A stretch of 64,000 nucleotides of DNA from Holophagaceae bacterium (GTDB lineage Bacteria; Acidobacteriota; Holophagae; Holophagales; Holophagaceae). Made by a program: the position numbers and the translations under genes. Each line of letters opens with the position of its first letter. Position 1 is the first letter of the stretch. Under the pieces are notes generated by a model. The model worked only from the letters and a program-made list of their open reading frames with translations. It was not told where the DNA came from and did no database searches. Of this stretch, positions 10,099 through 18,050 are shown piece after piece. The stretch covers positions 124,001-188,000 of the forward strand of contig JADJVL010000010.1 of NCBI GenBank assembly GCA_016710635.1, given 5' to 3'.

Positions 10099-10413
10099 AT
10101 GAGCACCATCAGCAAGCCCGATGCGAATCCCGTCGTCGCCGCCCTGTTGACCTGGCTGGTCTTCGGCCTCGGCCACATGATCGTCAACGGCCAGCAGCGG
10201 AAGTGGATGTACACCCTCATCGCCACCATCGTCGGCTCCATCCTCTGCGTCCTGCCCGGCATGATCATCGGGATCCTCAGCATCATCGACGCCTACAAGA
10301 CCGCCGAACGCCTCCACGCCGGCGAAGCCATCCCCGAGAACGAGTACTCCATGCCGATGCTCTTCAAGATCGTCAGCATGATCGACAAGACGGCGACCTG
10401 CTCGGCCGCCTGA
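10099..10413 (+). CDS. Small membrane protein, TM2-like
   Basis: A 104-residue protein with two hydrophobic segments (about residues 12-30 and 38-62) joined by a short basic loop, NGQQRKWMY. The helix-turn-helix hairpin with GHMIVNG resembles TM2 or small DUF families. The start ATG at 10099 follows a GGAGG site at 10091-10095. It lies between the FHA-RDD and RDD genes with 42- and 52-base gaps. Function is not known; by context it belongs to the same membrane module. Confidence 0.75.
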   Translation: MSTISKPDANPVVAALLTWLVFGLGHMIVNGQQRKWMYTLIATIVGSILCVLPGMIIGILSIIDAYKTAERLHAGEAIPENEYSMPMLFKIVSMIDKTATCSAA

Positions 10414-10465
10414 GCCCCACCAGCTCCAGCTTCAATGCCGCATCCGCTCCATTCCGAGGACACCC

Positions 10466-10933
10466 ATGCTCGAATCCTACCTGCCCCCCATCCCTGACGA
10501 CGCCGTTCCCACCGGGCAGCGGGGCGAACTGGGCGAAAGGCTCGTGGCCACCCTCATCGACATGGTGCCGGCGATCGTCATCGCCATCGTTTTCTGGGTG
10601 ATCCAGATGGTGCTGGCCTTCATTCCGCTCCTGGGCTGCATCGCGGGCTGTGCGCTCACCCTGATCCACCTCGCCGTGCAGCTGGCCTATACCTTCTACT
10701 TCATCCCCTTCTGCGTGTCGAAGCACGGCGCCAGCATCGGGAAGAAGATGCAGAAGCTGCGCGTGGTGCCCGTGGGCGACCCCGCGGGCCGCATTCCCAT
10801 CGGCCCCGCGATCCTGCGCCAGCTGGGCAACTTCTTCGCCCTGAACCTCATCGTCCTGGCCGTCAAGGGCGACGAGCGCATCAGCCTGAGCGACATGATC
10901 GCCAAGACCGAAGTCATCAAAGTGGACCGTTAG
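10466..10933 (+). CDS. RDD family membrane protein
   Basis: A 155-residue stand-alone RDD protein, of a family with unclear function that in some bacteria is linked to transport or ion homeostasis. It shares with the C-terminal half of the FHA-RDD protein an N-terminal LPPIPDDAVPTGQRGE block, the core FIPFCVSKHGASIGKKMQKL and the identical ending VIKVDR, so the two clearly arose by duplication. Two hydrophobic segments lie at about residues 30-55 and 58-80. SD-like GAGGA precedes the ATG. It is the third gene of the operon. Confidence 0.87.
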   Translation: MLESYLPPIPDDAVPTGQRGELGERLVATLIDMVPAIVIAIVFWVIQMVLAFIPLLGCIAGCALTLIHLAVQLAYTFYFIPFCVSKHGASIGKKMQKLRVVPVGDPAGRIPIGPAILRQLGNFFALNLIVLAVKGDERISLSDMIAKTEVIKVDR

Positions 10934-10969
10934 GCCCATAGCCCCAACCCATTTTCAGCGAGGCGCGCC

Positions 10970-11389
10970 ATGAACTACGATCCGACCTTTGGCGGCGGGA
11001 ACCAGCAGGCCATGGACGCGGTGAAGGGCCCCGCCATCGGCCTCATGGTCACGGCGGGGATCGGCGCGGCCTTCCAGCTGCTGGGCCTGCTGATGAACCT
11101 CCTCGGCGCCGGCATGGGCGCCATGGCCCGCGGCAACAGCGGCATGCCCAACATGATGTCCGGGGGCATCGGCGCAGTGTTCAACATCATCGGCCTCGTC
11201 ATCGCCGTGGTGATCTTCATGGGCGCCGGCAAGATGAAGAACCTGCAGAGCCACGGCTTCGCCATGGCCACGGCCATCATCGCGATGATCCCCTGCCTTT
11301 CGCCCTGCTGCCTGCTGGGCCTGCCCATCGGCATCTGGGCCATCATCGTCCTCGTGAAGCCTGAAGTGAAGGCCGCCTTCCAGGGTTGA
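10970..11389 (+). CDS. Small multi-helix membrane protein
   Basis: A 139-residue Gly/Met-rich protein with three hydrophobic segments (about residues 22-50, 62-82 and 92-128), one carrying the cluster CLSPCCLLGLPIGIW. The pattern resembles DUF4190- or DUF4870-like membrane proteins but I cannot assign a family. Its stop codon overlaps the ATG of the next gene, and it is preceded by a GAGG site. Context: fourth gene in the FHA/RDD operon. Confidence 0.78.
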   Translation: MNYDPTFGGGNQQAMDAVKGPAIGLMVTAGIGAAFQLLGLLMNLLGAGMGAMARGNSGMPNMMSGGIGAVFNIIGLVIAVVIFMGAGKMKNLQSHGFAMATAIIAMIPCLSPCCLLGLPIGIWAIIVLVKPEVKAAFQG

Positions 11390-11826
11390 TGTTGGCGGAA
11401 CCTGGAACCACCGTACCCCCCGACGCTGCGGCATCCTCCCTGAGGACCGCAGCGTTGGTCTTTTCGGCCACCGCGGCGGTGGCCCTGGCCCTCAGCTTCT
11501 ATAGCTCCCCGGAAGGCCTGCCGGCCTGGGACGTGTGCAGCTTCCAATCCCTCACGGGCCTGCCCTGTCCGGGCTGCGGCCTGACCCGGGGCTTCTGCGC
11601 CATCTCCCACGGCCGCTTCCGGGAAGCCACCGCCTACAACGCCTTCTCCCTGCCCCTCTATGCCCTGAGCCTGGGCCTCCTGGCGAGTCCGCTCCTGCTG
11701 CGGCTCTTCCCGGCGCTGAGCAGCCGGTCCTCCCAGCGTTTACTCTTCCGCGTCGGGGGCTATCTGACGGTGGCCATCCTCGTCTATGGCGTCTGGCGCA
11801 TCGTCCATCTCTGGGGCCACCCATGA
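11389..11826 (+). CDS. DUF2752 membrane protein
   Basis: A 145-residue membrane protein of the DUF2752 family, recognised by the hallmark CSFQSLTGLPCPGCGLTRGF around residues 50-69, with closely spaced cysteines in a loop between two helices, and two further C-terminal helices. The family function is unknown; the Cys pattern suggests metal or redox chemistry. I place the start at ATG 11389, which overlaps the preceding TGA; a TTG one codon earlier is possible. The stop overlaps the dcd start (ATGA). Confidence 0.88.
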   Translation: MLAEPGTTVPPDAAASSLRTAALVFSATAAVALALSFYSSPEGLPAWDVCSFQSLTGLPCPGCGLTRGFCAISHGRFREATAYNAFSLPLYALSLGLLASPLLLRLFPALSSRSSQRLLFRVGGYLTVAILVYGVWRIVHLWGHP

Positions 11827-12350
11827 TCCTCACCGGTAGGCAGATCCTCGCGGCGAAGGAGGCGGGGCAGCTCCGCATCGAGCCCTGGTCGGACGCGCGC
11901 CTCAATCCCAACAGCTACAACCTGCGCCTCGCGGACGAGCTGGCGGTCTACACCGGCGAGGTGCTGGACATGGCGAAGCCCAACGCCATCGAGACCTTCA
12001 CCATCCCGCCGGAAGGCTTCCTGATGCATCCCGGCCGCCTCTACCTGGGCCGCACGGTGGAGTACACCGAGACCCGCGGCCTCGTGCCCATGCTGGAGGG
12101 GCGCAGCAGCGTGGGGCGCCTGGGGCTCTTCGTCCACGTGACGGCGGGCTTTGGCGACATCGGCTTCTGCGGCTACTGGACCCTGGAGATCAGCTGCATC
12201 CAGCCCGTGCGCATCTACGCCGGGGTGGAGATCTGCCAGATCTTCTACCACCGGGTGGACGGCGCCTTCGACAGCTACGATGAAGGGAAGTACCAGCGCA
12301 ACGAGGGCATCCAGCCCTCCATGCTCTGGAAAGACTTCCAGAAGGAATGA
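11823..12350 (+). CDS. dcd: dCTP deaminase
   Basis: Deaminates dCTP to dUTP, feeding dTMP synthesis in the cytoplasm. The 175 residues contain the family core: NPNSYNLRLAD, then LEGRSSVGRLGLFVHVTAGF with the substrate-binding RSS..R residues, and GYWTLEI with the catalytic glutamate. Length fits bacterial Dcd. Whether it also hydrolyses dUTP (bifunctional DCD-DUT type) cannot be told by eye. It is translationally coupled to genes on both sides (ATGA overlaps at 11823 and 12347), oddly placing a nucleotide enzyme inside a membrane-protein operon. Confidence 0.93.
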   Translation: MILTGRQILAAKEAGQLRIEPWSDARLNPNSYNLRLADELAVYTGEVLDMAKPNAIETFTIPPEGFLMHPGRLYLGRTVEYTETRGLVPMLEGRSSVGRLGLFVHVTAGFGDIGFCGYWTLEISCIQPVRIYAGVEICQIFYHRVDGAFDSYDEGKYQRNEGIQPSMLWKDFQKE

Positions 12351-13048
12351 CCATGGATTCCCCCTACACCCCGCCCAGCGCCGCCGTCGGCGAGCTGCCC
12401 CAGCCCCCCAGCGCCAAGTCCTCCAAGACTTTCGGCATCCTGGGCATCTGCAGCCACCTGCTCTGCCTCCTCGGCGCCCCCTTCGCCATCCTCTTCGGCA
12501 TCCTGGCCCTGGTGCGCCACGGACGGGCCAAAAAGGAGCACGCCGCCGATCCGGAAAACTACGCCCCGCCCGCCCTGACCGGCATGGTCACCGGCATCGT
12601 GGCCCTGGTGATGCTGGTGACGGTCCTGCCCTCCACGGGCATCGTGGCGGCCATCGCCATTCCGGCTCTGCTGGCCCAGCGGGAGAAGGCCAAGACCCGC
12701 GTCATGGCGGCCAACCTGCGGGCCGTCGAGGCGCGCCTCGTCCAGGCCCGGCTGGAGCTCGAAGGCCGTGGCGTCGCGGCGACGGAGATCCCGGAGGCGG
12801 CGGTGGACGCCCTCCTGCAAGACCCGGCCTTCCAGGCCCCCAAGGCCCAGAATCCCTACGGTCTCGGGGTGCCTCCGTACACCAAGGGCGCCGAGCCAGC
12901 GGGACTGGGCTGCATCGCCCTGGAGCCCGGGCCAGCCTGGAGCGTGCAGGGCTCCTCGGACGCGCCCAAGCCCGGCGTCGTCCTGCGCACCCTTGAAAAG
13001 AAGGCCGGCCAGGACCACCGGACGGAGAAGCTGGTCGCCTTCGACTGA
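12347..13048 (+). CDS. Membrane protein with DUF4190-like N-terminus and pilin-like C-terminus
   Basis: A 233-residue protein. After a Pro/Ser-rich start there is a helical pair (GILGICSHLLCLLGAPFAIL and a second near residues 78-112) like DUF4190. The second helix ends IAAIAIPALLAQREKAKT-like, as in type IV pilin and pseudopilin N-termini (here AAIAIPALLAQREKAKTR), and is followed by a helical stalk and a small soluble domain with a pilin-like NPYG motif. No prepilin peptidase cleavage site is obvious because the helix is internal. It ends the operon; its ATG overlaps the dcd stop. Function unknown. Confidence 0.78.
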   Translation: MTMDSPYTPPSAAVGELPQPPSAKSSKTFGILGICSHLLCLLGAPFAILFGILALVRHGRAKKEHAADPENYAPPALTGMVTGIVALVMLVTVLPSTGIVAAIAIPALLAQREKAKTRVMAANLRAVEARLVQARLELEGRGVAATEIPEAAVDALLQDPAFQAPKAQNPYGLGVPPYTKGAEPAGLGCIALEPGPAWSVQGSSDAPKPGVVLRTLEKKAGQDHRTEKLVAFD

Positions 13049-13059
13049 AGTCCATAGCT

Positions 13060-13095
13060 GGGCCTGATCTTGGGCCTGATCTTGGGCCTGATCTG
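13060..13095. repeat. Three tandem copies of a 12-base unit
   Basis: GGGCCTGATCTT occurs three times in a row (last base differs) in the short convergent gap between the pilin-like gene and the cyclase gene. It is not part of a recognisable hairpin and has no obvious role. Confidence 0.85.
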
Positions 13096-13102
13096 GGATT
13101 GA

Positions 13103-14761
13103 CTAGATCGACACCGTCGAGTCCTGCCATAGCACCTCGAAGGGCCGGACGGGCTGTTCGATGCCTTTGAGCTGGCAGGCGTCCATCTCCCGCAGGCCCA
13201 TGGTGCCGATCAGCTCGGCGGTGCGGGGGCCGACGACGATCATGCCGGCCTTGGCAACGCCGCTCTCCAGGCGGGAGGCGAGGTTCACCGTGGAGCCCAT
13301 GACCGTGTAGTCCATGCGCTTCTCGCAGCCGATGTCGCCGGCGAAGGCCTCGCCGCTGTTGATGCCGATGCGCATGTGGAGCTCGGGCCAGCCCGCGGGG
13401 CGGTCCCGGTTCAGCAGCAGCAGGACCTGCTGCATGGCGATGGCGGCGTCCACGGCGTGGCGGGCGTGGTCGTGATCGGGCTGGGGGGCGCCGAAGAAGG
13501 CCATGATGGCGTCACCGATGTACTTGTCCAGGGTCCCGCCCCGGAGGAAGACCTGCTCGGTCATCACTTCGAAGGCGCGGTTGAGGATGTTGGCCAGGAG
13601 CAGGGGCTCCATGCCCTCGCTCATGCGGGTGAAGCCGCTGATGTCGGCGAAGAGCACGGACACTTCACTGCGCTGGGCCTGGAGGAGCGGCGCCTCGGCG
13701 CTCTGGCTGCTCTTCAGGATCTGGGACACGATCTGGGGCGAGTGGTAGCGCTCCAGGCGCTGGCGGAATTTGGCCTCCCGCTCGCGGGCGATCCCCACCG
13801 CGGCGAAGTTGGCCATGGCCGACAACAGGTGCTCGTCCTCCCGCTTGAAGCCGCCCTTGTTGAGGCTGGTCTCCAGGTAGATCACGCCCAGGCTCTGGTC
13901 GTCCACGATGAGCGGCGCGCAGAGCGCCGAGGTGATGCCGTGGATCTTGATGCTGTCGCCGGCGGCGAAGCGCGGATCCATGCGGGCGTCGGTGGTGAGG
14001 ATGGTGACCCGGTCGCTCATGGCGGTGTGGGCGATGGTGCGGCTGATGGGCGCGGTGCTGTGGCCGGCCTTCTCCTCCCAGACCAGCTCGGGCACCAGGG
14101 CGCCGTTGGGGTCCGCCAGCAGGATGAAGCCCCGCTGGCACGGGATCTGGCTGGTCACCAGGTTCATCACCGAACCCAGCAGCTCCTCCAGGCCCGCGGC
14201 CCGCAGCAGGGTGCCCGCCATCGCCGCGAGGCGCTGGAAGAGCTGCACGGTGCTGCCGCTGGCGGCGGCCTCCCCGGCCTGCTGGGCCAGCATCTTCTCC
14301 AGGCTGGCGTGGGGGATCATGATGGAGCCGCTCTGGTCGAAGGCGCGGTCTTCCAGGGAGATCTTCGAGCTGACGCTCTTGGGCGCCGAGAGCATGTTGA
14401 GGGCGCCGCTCATCTGGTGGGCGCCGGTGCGGGCGCCGGCGGGGGGCGGAGCGGGCTGGGGCGTCGGCGCCGGGGCCTTCTCGTCCAGGATCTCGATGGG
14501 CACTTCCCCCAGGTACACCATGTCGCCGGGCTTGATGGCGGTGGGGACCGAGATGGGGTGGCCGCCCACGGTGGTGCCGTTCAGGCTGCGGAGGTCCATG
14601 ACGTGGGCCTTGCCGTCCTTGAGCAGGAAGCGGGCGTGGACCCGGGAGACGGCGTTGGCGGAGAGCCGCAGGTTCGCCGCCTCGCCCCGGCCGACAGTGA
14701 ACCCCTCCTCGGTCAGTTCGATCGAGTGGCGGGCGCCTTCCACCATCAGGTGCAGTTTCAT
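13103..14761 (-). CDS. FHA-GAF-class III adenylate/guanylate cyclase
   Basis: A 552-residue signalling enzyme predicted to make cAMP (or cGMP). Order: FHA domain (residues 1-95; FTVGRGEAANLRLS, SRVHARF, SLNGTTVGG), Pro-rich linker, GAF domain (about 175-335), short coiled region, and a class III cyclase domain (about 365-520) with the metal-binding start VSVLFADISGFTRMSEG and GDAIMAFFGAP. The GAF domain may sense a ligand and the FHA domain a phosphoprotein. It faces the FHA/RDD operon convergently and rimO divergently. A leftward TAGACT box lies at 14784-14789. Confidence 0.93.
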   Translation of the reverse strand: MKLHLMVEGARHSIELTEEGFTVGRGEAANLRLSANAVSRVHARFLLKDGKAHVMDLRSLNGTTVGGHPISVPTAIKPGDMVYLGEVPIEILDEKAPAPTPQPAPPPAGARTGAHQMSGALNMLSAPKSVSSKISLEDRAFDQSGSIMIPHASLEKMLAQQAGEAAASGSTVQLFQRLAAMAGTLLRAAGLEELLGSVMNLVTSQIPCQRGFILLADPNGALVPELVWEEKAGHSTAPISRTIAHTAMSDRVTILTTDARMDPRFAAGDSIKIHGITSALCAPLIVDDQSLGVIYLETSLNKGGFKREDEHLLSAMANFAAVGIAREREAKFRQRLERYHSPQIVSQILKSSQSAEAPLLQAQRSEVSVLFADISGFTRMSEGMEPLLLANILNRAFEVMTEQVFLRGGTLDKYIGDAIMAFFGAPQPDHDHARHAVDAAIAMQQVLLLLNRDRPAGWPELHMRIGINSGEAFAGDIGCEKRMDYTVMGSTVNLASRLESGVAKAGMIVVGPRTAELIGTMGLREMDACQLKGIEQPVRPFEVLWQDSTVSI

Positions 14762-14783
14762 AGGTCCGGGCCGAAGTTTCGGA

Positions 14784-14789
14784 AGTCTA
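14784..14789 (-). promoter_or_regulatory. Candidate -10 box for the cyclase gene
   Basis: Leftward TAGACT, 22 bases before the cyclase ATG at 14761. No good -35 is seen at 16-18 bases. It belongs to the recurrent TAnACT set. Confidence 0.35.
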
Positions 14790-14888
14790 CCACGGGGCTT
14801 TTTTGAGGTTTTGTTAAGAATTGCAAGGTAATCTCAAAGGTTCGCCCGGCGGCTGCGCCGTGATCGGGAAGGCCCCCTTGGAGGTAGT

Positions 14889-16262
14889 TTGACCACCGTC
14901 GGATTCATGTCCCTGGGATGCCCCAAGAACCTCGTGGATAGCGAGGTCATGCTGGGGCACCTGAAGCTCAAAGGCTTCCGCCTCACCGCCAACGCCGAAG
15001 AGGCCGAGGTGCTGGTGGTGAACACTTGCGGCTTCATCGACTCCGCCAAGAAGGAGAGCGTGGAAGCCATCCTGGAGGCCGCGGGCCACAAGCTCACCGG
15101 CAAGTGCCGGAAGCTCATCGTCGCGGGCTGCCTGGTGGAGCGCTACCGGGACGAGCTGCTGGCGGACATCCCCGAGATCGACGCCTGCCTGGGGACCCGG
15201 GACATCGAGCAGATCGCCGAAATCATCGGCGCCGACGACCGCCTCTTTGAACCTGATCAAAACCCGGACTACCTGTACGACGAGCACAGCCCCCGCCTGC
15301 TGACGACGCCGAAGGCCACGGCCTACCTGAAGATCAGCGAAGGCTGCGACCACGCCTGCGCCTTCTGCATCATCCCGAAGCTCCGGGGCGGCCAGCGCTC
15401 CCGCACCATCGCCAGCGTCGTCGCGGAAGCGAAGCAGCTGGTCGCCCAGGGAATCCTGGAGATCAGCCTCGTGGGGCAGGACACCACGGACTACGGCCGG
15501 GACTTCGGCGATCCCGACGCCCTGGAGAAGCTCATCCGCGCCCTGGGCGAGGTGGCGGGCCTGCGCTGGTTCCGCATCCACTACGCCTATCCGAACCGTC
15601 TGAGCGAGGGCATGATGCGGGCCATCGCGGAAACGCCCAACTGCGCCAAGTATCTCGACATGCCCCTCCAGCACGCCGACGCCAAGGTGCTGAAGGAGAT
15701 GGCCCGGGGCGGCAGCCGCGCCAGCTTCATGAAGCTGCTGGCGAAGCTGCGGTCCATCTGCCCGGACATAGCCATCCGTTCCAACTTCATTGTGGGCTTC
15801 CCCTCGGAAACGGAGGAGGCCTTCCAGGAGCTGGCGGCCTTCATTCAGGAAGCCCGCTTCGACCACGTGGGCGTCTTCACCTATTCGCCCGAGGAAGGCA
15901 CGCCGGCCTACCTCCTCGGCGACCCCATCCCCAAGCGCACCAAGAACAGCCGCAAGCGCAAGCTCATGGAGCTGCAGCAGCGCATCGCCCGGGAGAAGAA
16001 CCGGGCCTACGAAGGGCGCATCCTCGAAGTGATTGTCGAAGGCCTCCACGAGGAGACCGAGCTCATCCTCAAGGGCCGCCATCAGGGCCAGGCTCCGGAA
16101 GTGGACGGCTGTGTCCTCATCGTCGGCGGCGAGCCCGTCATCGGCAGCATCCAGCGGGTTCGCATCACCAAGGCCCACGCCTACGACCTCATCGGCGAAG
16201 TGGAGGAAGGCGGCATCGAGGCGAGCACCGCCGCCTACGAAGCCTCCCGCACGGCGCGGTGA
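14889..16262 (+). CDS. rimO: Ribosomal protein S12 methylthiotransferase
   Basis: A radical-SAM enzyme that adds a methylthio group to the conserved aspartate of ribosomal protein S12. The N-terminal UPF0004 domain supplies three cysteines for the second cluster (SLGCPKNLVDSE, NTCGFIDSAKKES, AGCLVERY), the radical-SAM motif is CDHACAFC, and a TRAM domain closes the 457 residues. The SLGCPKNLVDSE motif is specific for RimO rather than MiaB. The start is TTG at 14889 with a GGAGG site four bases upstream (14880-14884). Its last 162 bases are duplicated in diverged form at 17868-18029 on the far side of the Fic gene, so this 3' end may be an acquired replacement. Confidence 0.96.
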   Translation: MTTVGFMSLGCPKNLVDSEVMLGHLKLKGFRLTANAEEAEVLVVNTCGFIDSAKKESVEAILEAAGHKLTGKCRKLIVAGCLVERYRDELLADIPEIDACLGTRDIEQIAEIIGADDRLFEPDQNPDYLYDEHSPRLLTTPKATAYLKISEGCDHACAFCIIPKLRGGQRSRTIASVVAEAKQLVAQGILEISLVGQDTTDYGRDFGDPDALEKLIRALGEVAGLRWFRIHYAYPNRLSEGMMRAIAETPNCAKYLDMPLQHADAKVLKEMARGGSRASFMKLLAKLRSICPDIAIRSNFIVGFPSETEEAFQELAAFIQEARFDHVGVFTYSPEEGTPAYLLGDPIPKRTKNSRKRKLMELQQRIAREKNRAYEGRILEVIVEGLHEETELILKGRHQGQAPEVDGCVLIVGGEPVIGSIQRVRITKAHAYDLIGEVEEGGIEASTAAYEASRTAR

Positions 16263-16296
16263 TGTAGATCGCTTCGGGAACCGCGCCTGAGGCGGA

Positions 16297-17655
16297 CTAT
16301 GCCTCTGCGCCCTCGGCCTCCAGTTTCCCAATCCGTTGCTTCAAGTCCGAAGGAGCTGTGAACACAAAGGCTTTGCCAATACGCGTCTGGTCCAGCAGGC
16401 CATGGTCGACCAGGCCAAGCAGGTCGGTGCGCGCAGTCTGGTAAGTGATGGCGTGGATGTTCATGTGTCCTGCAATGCGGTATTCCGCACCTGGTCGGCG
16501 GATGGCGTGGGCCAGGATGGCCCTCTGACGATGGTTGAGGAGGTGGCCGAGGCTCGAGGCAGGGGCAATCAACTGTTCCAAAGCCCGTTGTTCGTTTTTC
16601 CGTTTCGCCAGGAAAGCATGGAGCGCGTCCACTGCCTTCCGGATGGTCTGCAACTGGTGGATCAGGAAGTAGGTGGTGTCGCCACCATCAGTCTCTGTGT
16701 AGAGGTATGCCATGCCGTACTGGGCGGGCGCTTTTCTCAGGAAGTGGGAGATGGAGATGAACTCCGTCAGCCAATACCCGCTCCGGAGCATGGACCAATA
16801 GAAGAGGGCGCGTGCCGTACGCCCGTTACCGTCAGCGAAGGGGTGGTCGTAGCCCAGCATGAAATGCAGCAGGATGGCCCGCAACACCGGGTGGACGAAG
16901 GGGCGGTCCGATTCGGACCTGTTCGCGAAAGCGCACAGGGCTTCAAGCCGTTGGGGCAGTTCTGAAAATGTGGGTGGTGTGTGGAGGAGGCTTCCGTTGT
17001 CCCTGTCAAACACGAACACATCATCCGATTGCCTAAGACGGCCAGCATCCAACGGGTCTTTCAGGGTGCCTTCGGTGACCAGACGATGCAGTTCCAGGAT
17101 GCGTTTGGGCGTGAAGGCCTCCTCGCGAAAGTCTTGAATGGCCTTCATGGTGACGAAGTTGTTCAGGATCATGCGCTCGCCATCGGTGCGGGGGGGGCGC
17201 GCCTCACGAAGCATCTTTTCTGCGACCTTGCGAGTGGTGGAGGCCCCTTCGAGTTGGCTGGAGGTGATGGATTCCTCGATCAAGGAGCGAACCATGTACT
17301 CGTCCCGATGGGCCGGGTTAGCCACTTCGGAGGATCGAATCTCCCCCGCGGTGTCCTGGTCGAGGTGAAGCAAGTGAATCTGTATCTCTTCAGGCACCGC
17401 GAAGGTGAAGGATTGCTGGGATTTGTCTTTGAATGGAAGGACCGTGGAAGAACTTCCACGAGCCAGCCGAAGGCCCAACCACCATGTCTCATGGGTGAAG
17501 CCCTCAGGGGGCTCCCGGTGCCGGAGCTGGTCCCAGTGCAGGTAGGCTCCCTGAACCGTCATGCCAAAGCCGGTTCTTGCGAACTTCATCGCAAGCTCTG
17601 GGGTCAGCCCTCTGAGCAGGCCCAAATAACTTGGTGGAGATTCAGGGACTTTCAT
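16297..17655 (-). CDS. Fic family protein (probable AMP transferase) with C-terminal winged helix
   Basis: A 452-residue Fic-domain protein. The catalytic motif is complete, HPFADGNGRTAR at residues 271-282, so it should transfer AMP or a similar group to a target hydroxyl. An inhibitory motif of the S/TxxxE(G/N) type, SSQLEG at 132-137, lies before the Fic core, as in class II autoinhibited enzymes. The C-terminal 75 residues look like a winged helix-turn-helix (LNHRQRAILAHAI, YQTARTDLLGLVDHGLL), giving a DNA-binding Fic protein. The ATG at 17655 has AGGTGA at 17659-17664, which touches the first operator repeat. The DNA is visibly less GC-rich than its surroundings, and it lies between rimO and a second rimO 3' end: a transferred gene. 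Confidence 0.93.
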   Translation of the reverse strand: MKVPESPPSYLGLLRGLTPELAMKFARTGFGMTVQGAYLHWDQLRHREPPEGFTHETWWLGLRLARGSSSTVLPFKDKSQQSFTFAVPEEIQIHLLHLDQDTAGEIRSSEVANPAHRDEYMVRSLIEESITSSQLEGASTTRKVAEKMLREARPPRTDGERMILNNFVTMKAIQDFREEAFTPKRILELHRLVTEGTLKDPLDAGRLRQSDDVFVFDRDNGSLLHTPPTFSELPQRLEALCAFANRSESDRPFVHPVLRAILLHFMLGYDHPFADGNGRTARALFYWSMLRSGYWLTEFISISHFLRKAPAQYGMAYLYTETDGGDTTYFLIHQLQTIRKAVDALHAFLAKRKNEQRALEQLIAPASSLGHLLNHRQRAILAHAIRRPGAEYRIAGHMNIHAITYQTARTDLLGLVDHGLLDQTRIGKAFVFTAPSDLKQRIGKLEAEGAEA

Positions 17656-17662
17656 TGATCAC

Positions 17663-17699
17663 CTACTAAATTTGATATTCATTAGTAGTTCATTAGTAG
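17663..17699. promoter_or_regulatory. Operator-like repeat, copy 1
   Basis: A 26-base inverted repeat at 17663-17688 (CTACTAA at one end, TTAGTAG at the other) followed by a third TTAGTAG half-site at 17693-17699. It lies directly upstream of the Fic ribosome binding site, where bound protein would block transcription. Together with copy 2, 68 bases away in the same orientation, it looks like a pair of binding sites, plausibly for the winged helix of the Fic protein itself. Confidence 0.7.
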
Positions 17700-17730
17700 A
17701 TTCGTCCCGAAATGATTCCCTGTCAAGGTT

Positions 17731-17767
17731 CTACTAATTTTGACATTCATTAGTAGGTTATTAGTAG
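17731..17767. promoter_or_regulatory. Operator-like repeat, copy 2
   Basis: The same arrangement as copy 1: inverted CTACTAA/TTAGTAG over 17731-17756 and a third TTAGTAG at 17761-17767. Only a few bases differ from copy 1, at inner positions, while the half-sites are kept. It lies upstream of the candidate TTGACA box. Confidence 0.7.
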
Positions 17768-17867
17768 GTTGTGATGTGGGGCTGACCCGAACGATCTCTC
17801 AAGATGCCAACACCGTTAATGAATTGAGTCCGAGTCGAAGCGGAGTGAAACGGCGAGCTCGATGAGG

Positions 17868-18029
17868 GTGGACGGCTGCGTGCTCATCGTCGGCGGCGAG
17901 CCCGTCATCGGCAGCATCCAGCGGGTGCGCATCACCAAGGCCCACGCCTACGACCTCATCGGCGAAGTGGAGGAAGGCGGCATCGCGGCTAGCACCGCAG
18001 CCTACGAGGCCTCCCGCTCGGCGCGGTGA
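17868..18029 (+). pseudogene. Second copy of the rimO 3' end (54 codons)
   Basis: These 162 bases align without gaps to 16101-16262, the last 54 codons of rimO including the TGA. I count 8 differences; 6 are silent and 2 change residues (E to A, T to S). Homology begins abruptly at 17868. Silent-biased divergence means the two ends evolved as parts of working rimO genes in different lineages, so this is not a recent tandem copy. It is the displaced or imported end left by insertion of the Fic segment. There is no start and it cannot be functional alone. A short inverted repeat (GAGCCC/GGGCTC, 18028-18043) follows and may be the old rimO terminator. Confidence 0.93.
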
Positions 18030-18050
18030 GCCCTCAGGGGCTCCTGACCC

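Larger units (their letters stand above)
17656..17867 (-). promoter_or_regulatory. AT-rich control region of the Fic gene
   Basis: A gene-free stretch upstream of the leftward Fic gene. It contains two 37-base operator-like repeats (annotated separately) and, between them, a perfect leftward TTGACA at 17721-17726 that could be the -35 box; a -10 of good quality at the right distance is not clear, but AT-rich sequence overlapping the first repeat is in place. From about 17770 to 17867 I see nothing further; this is unique sequence up to the start of the rimO remnant. Confidence 0.5.

Noticed and set aside
16263..17867. The Fic segment as a toxin-antitoxin pair
   Set aside because: There is no separate small antitoxin frame; the inhibitory SxxxEG motif is inside the Fic protein itself.
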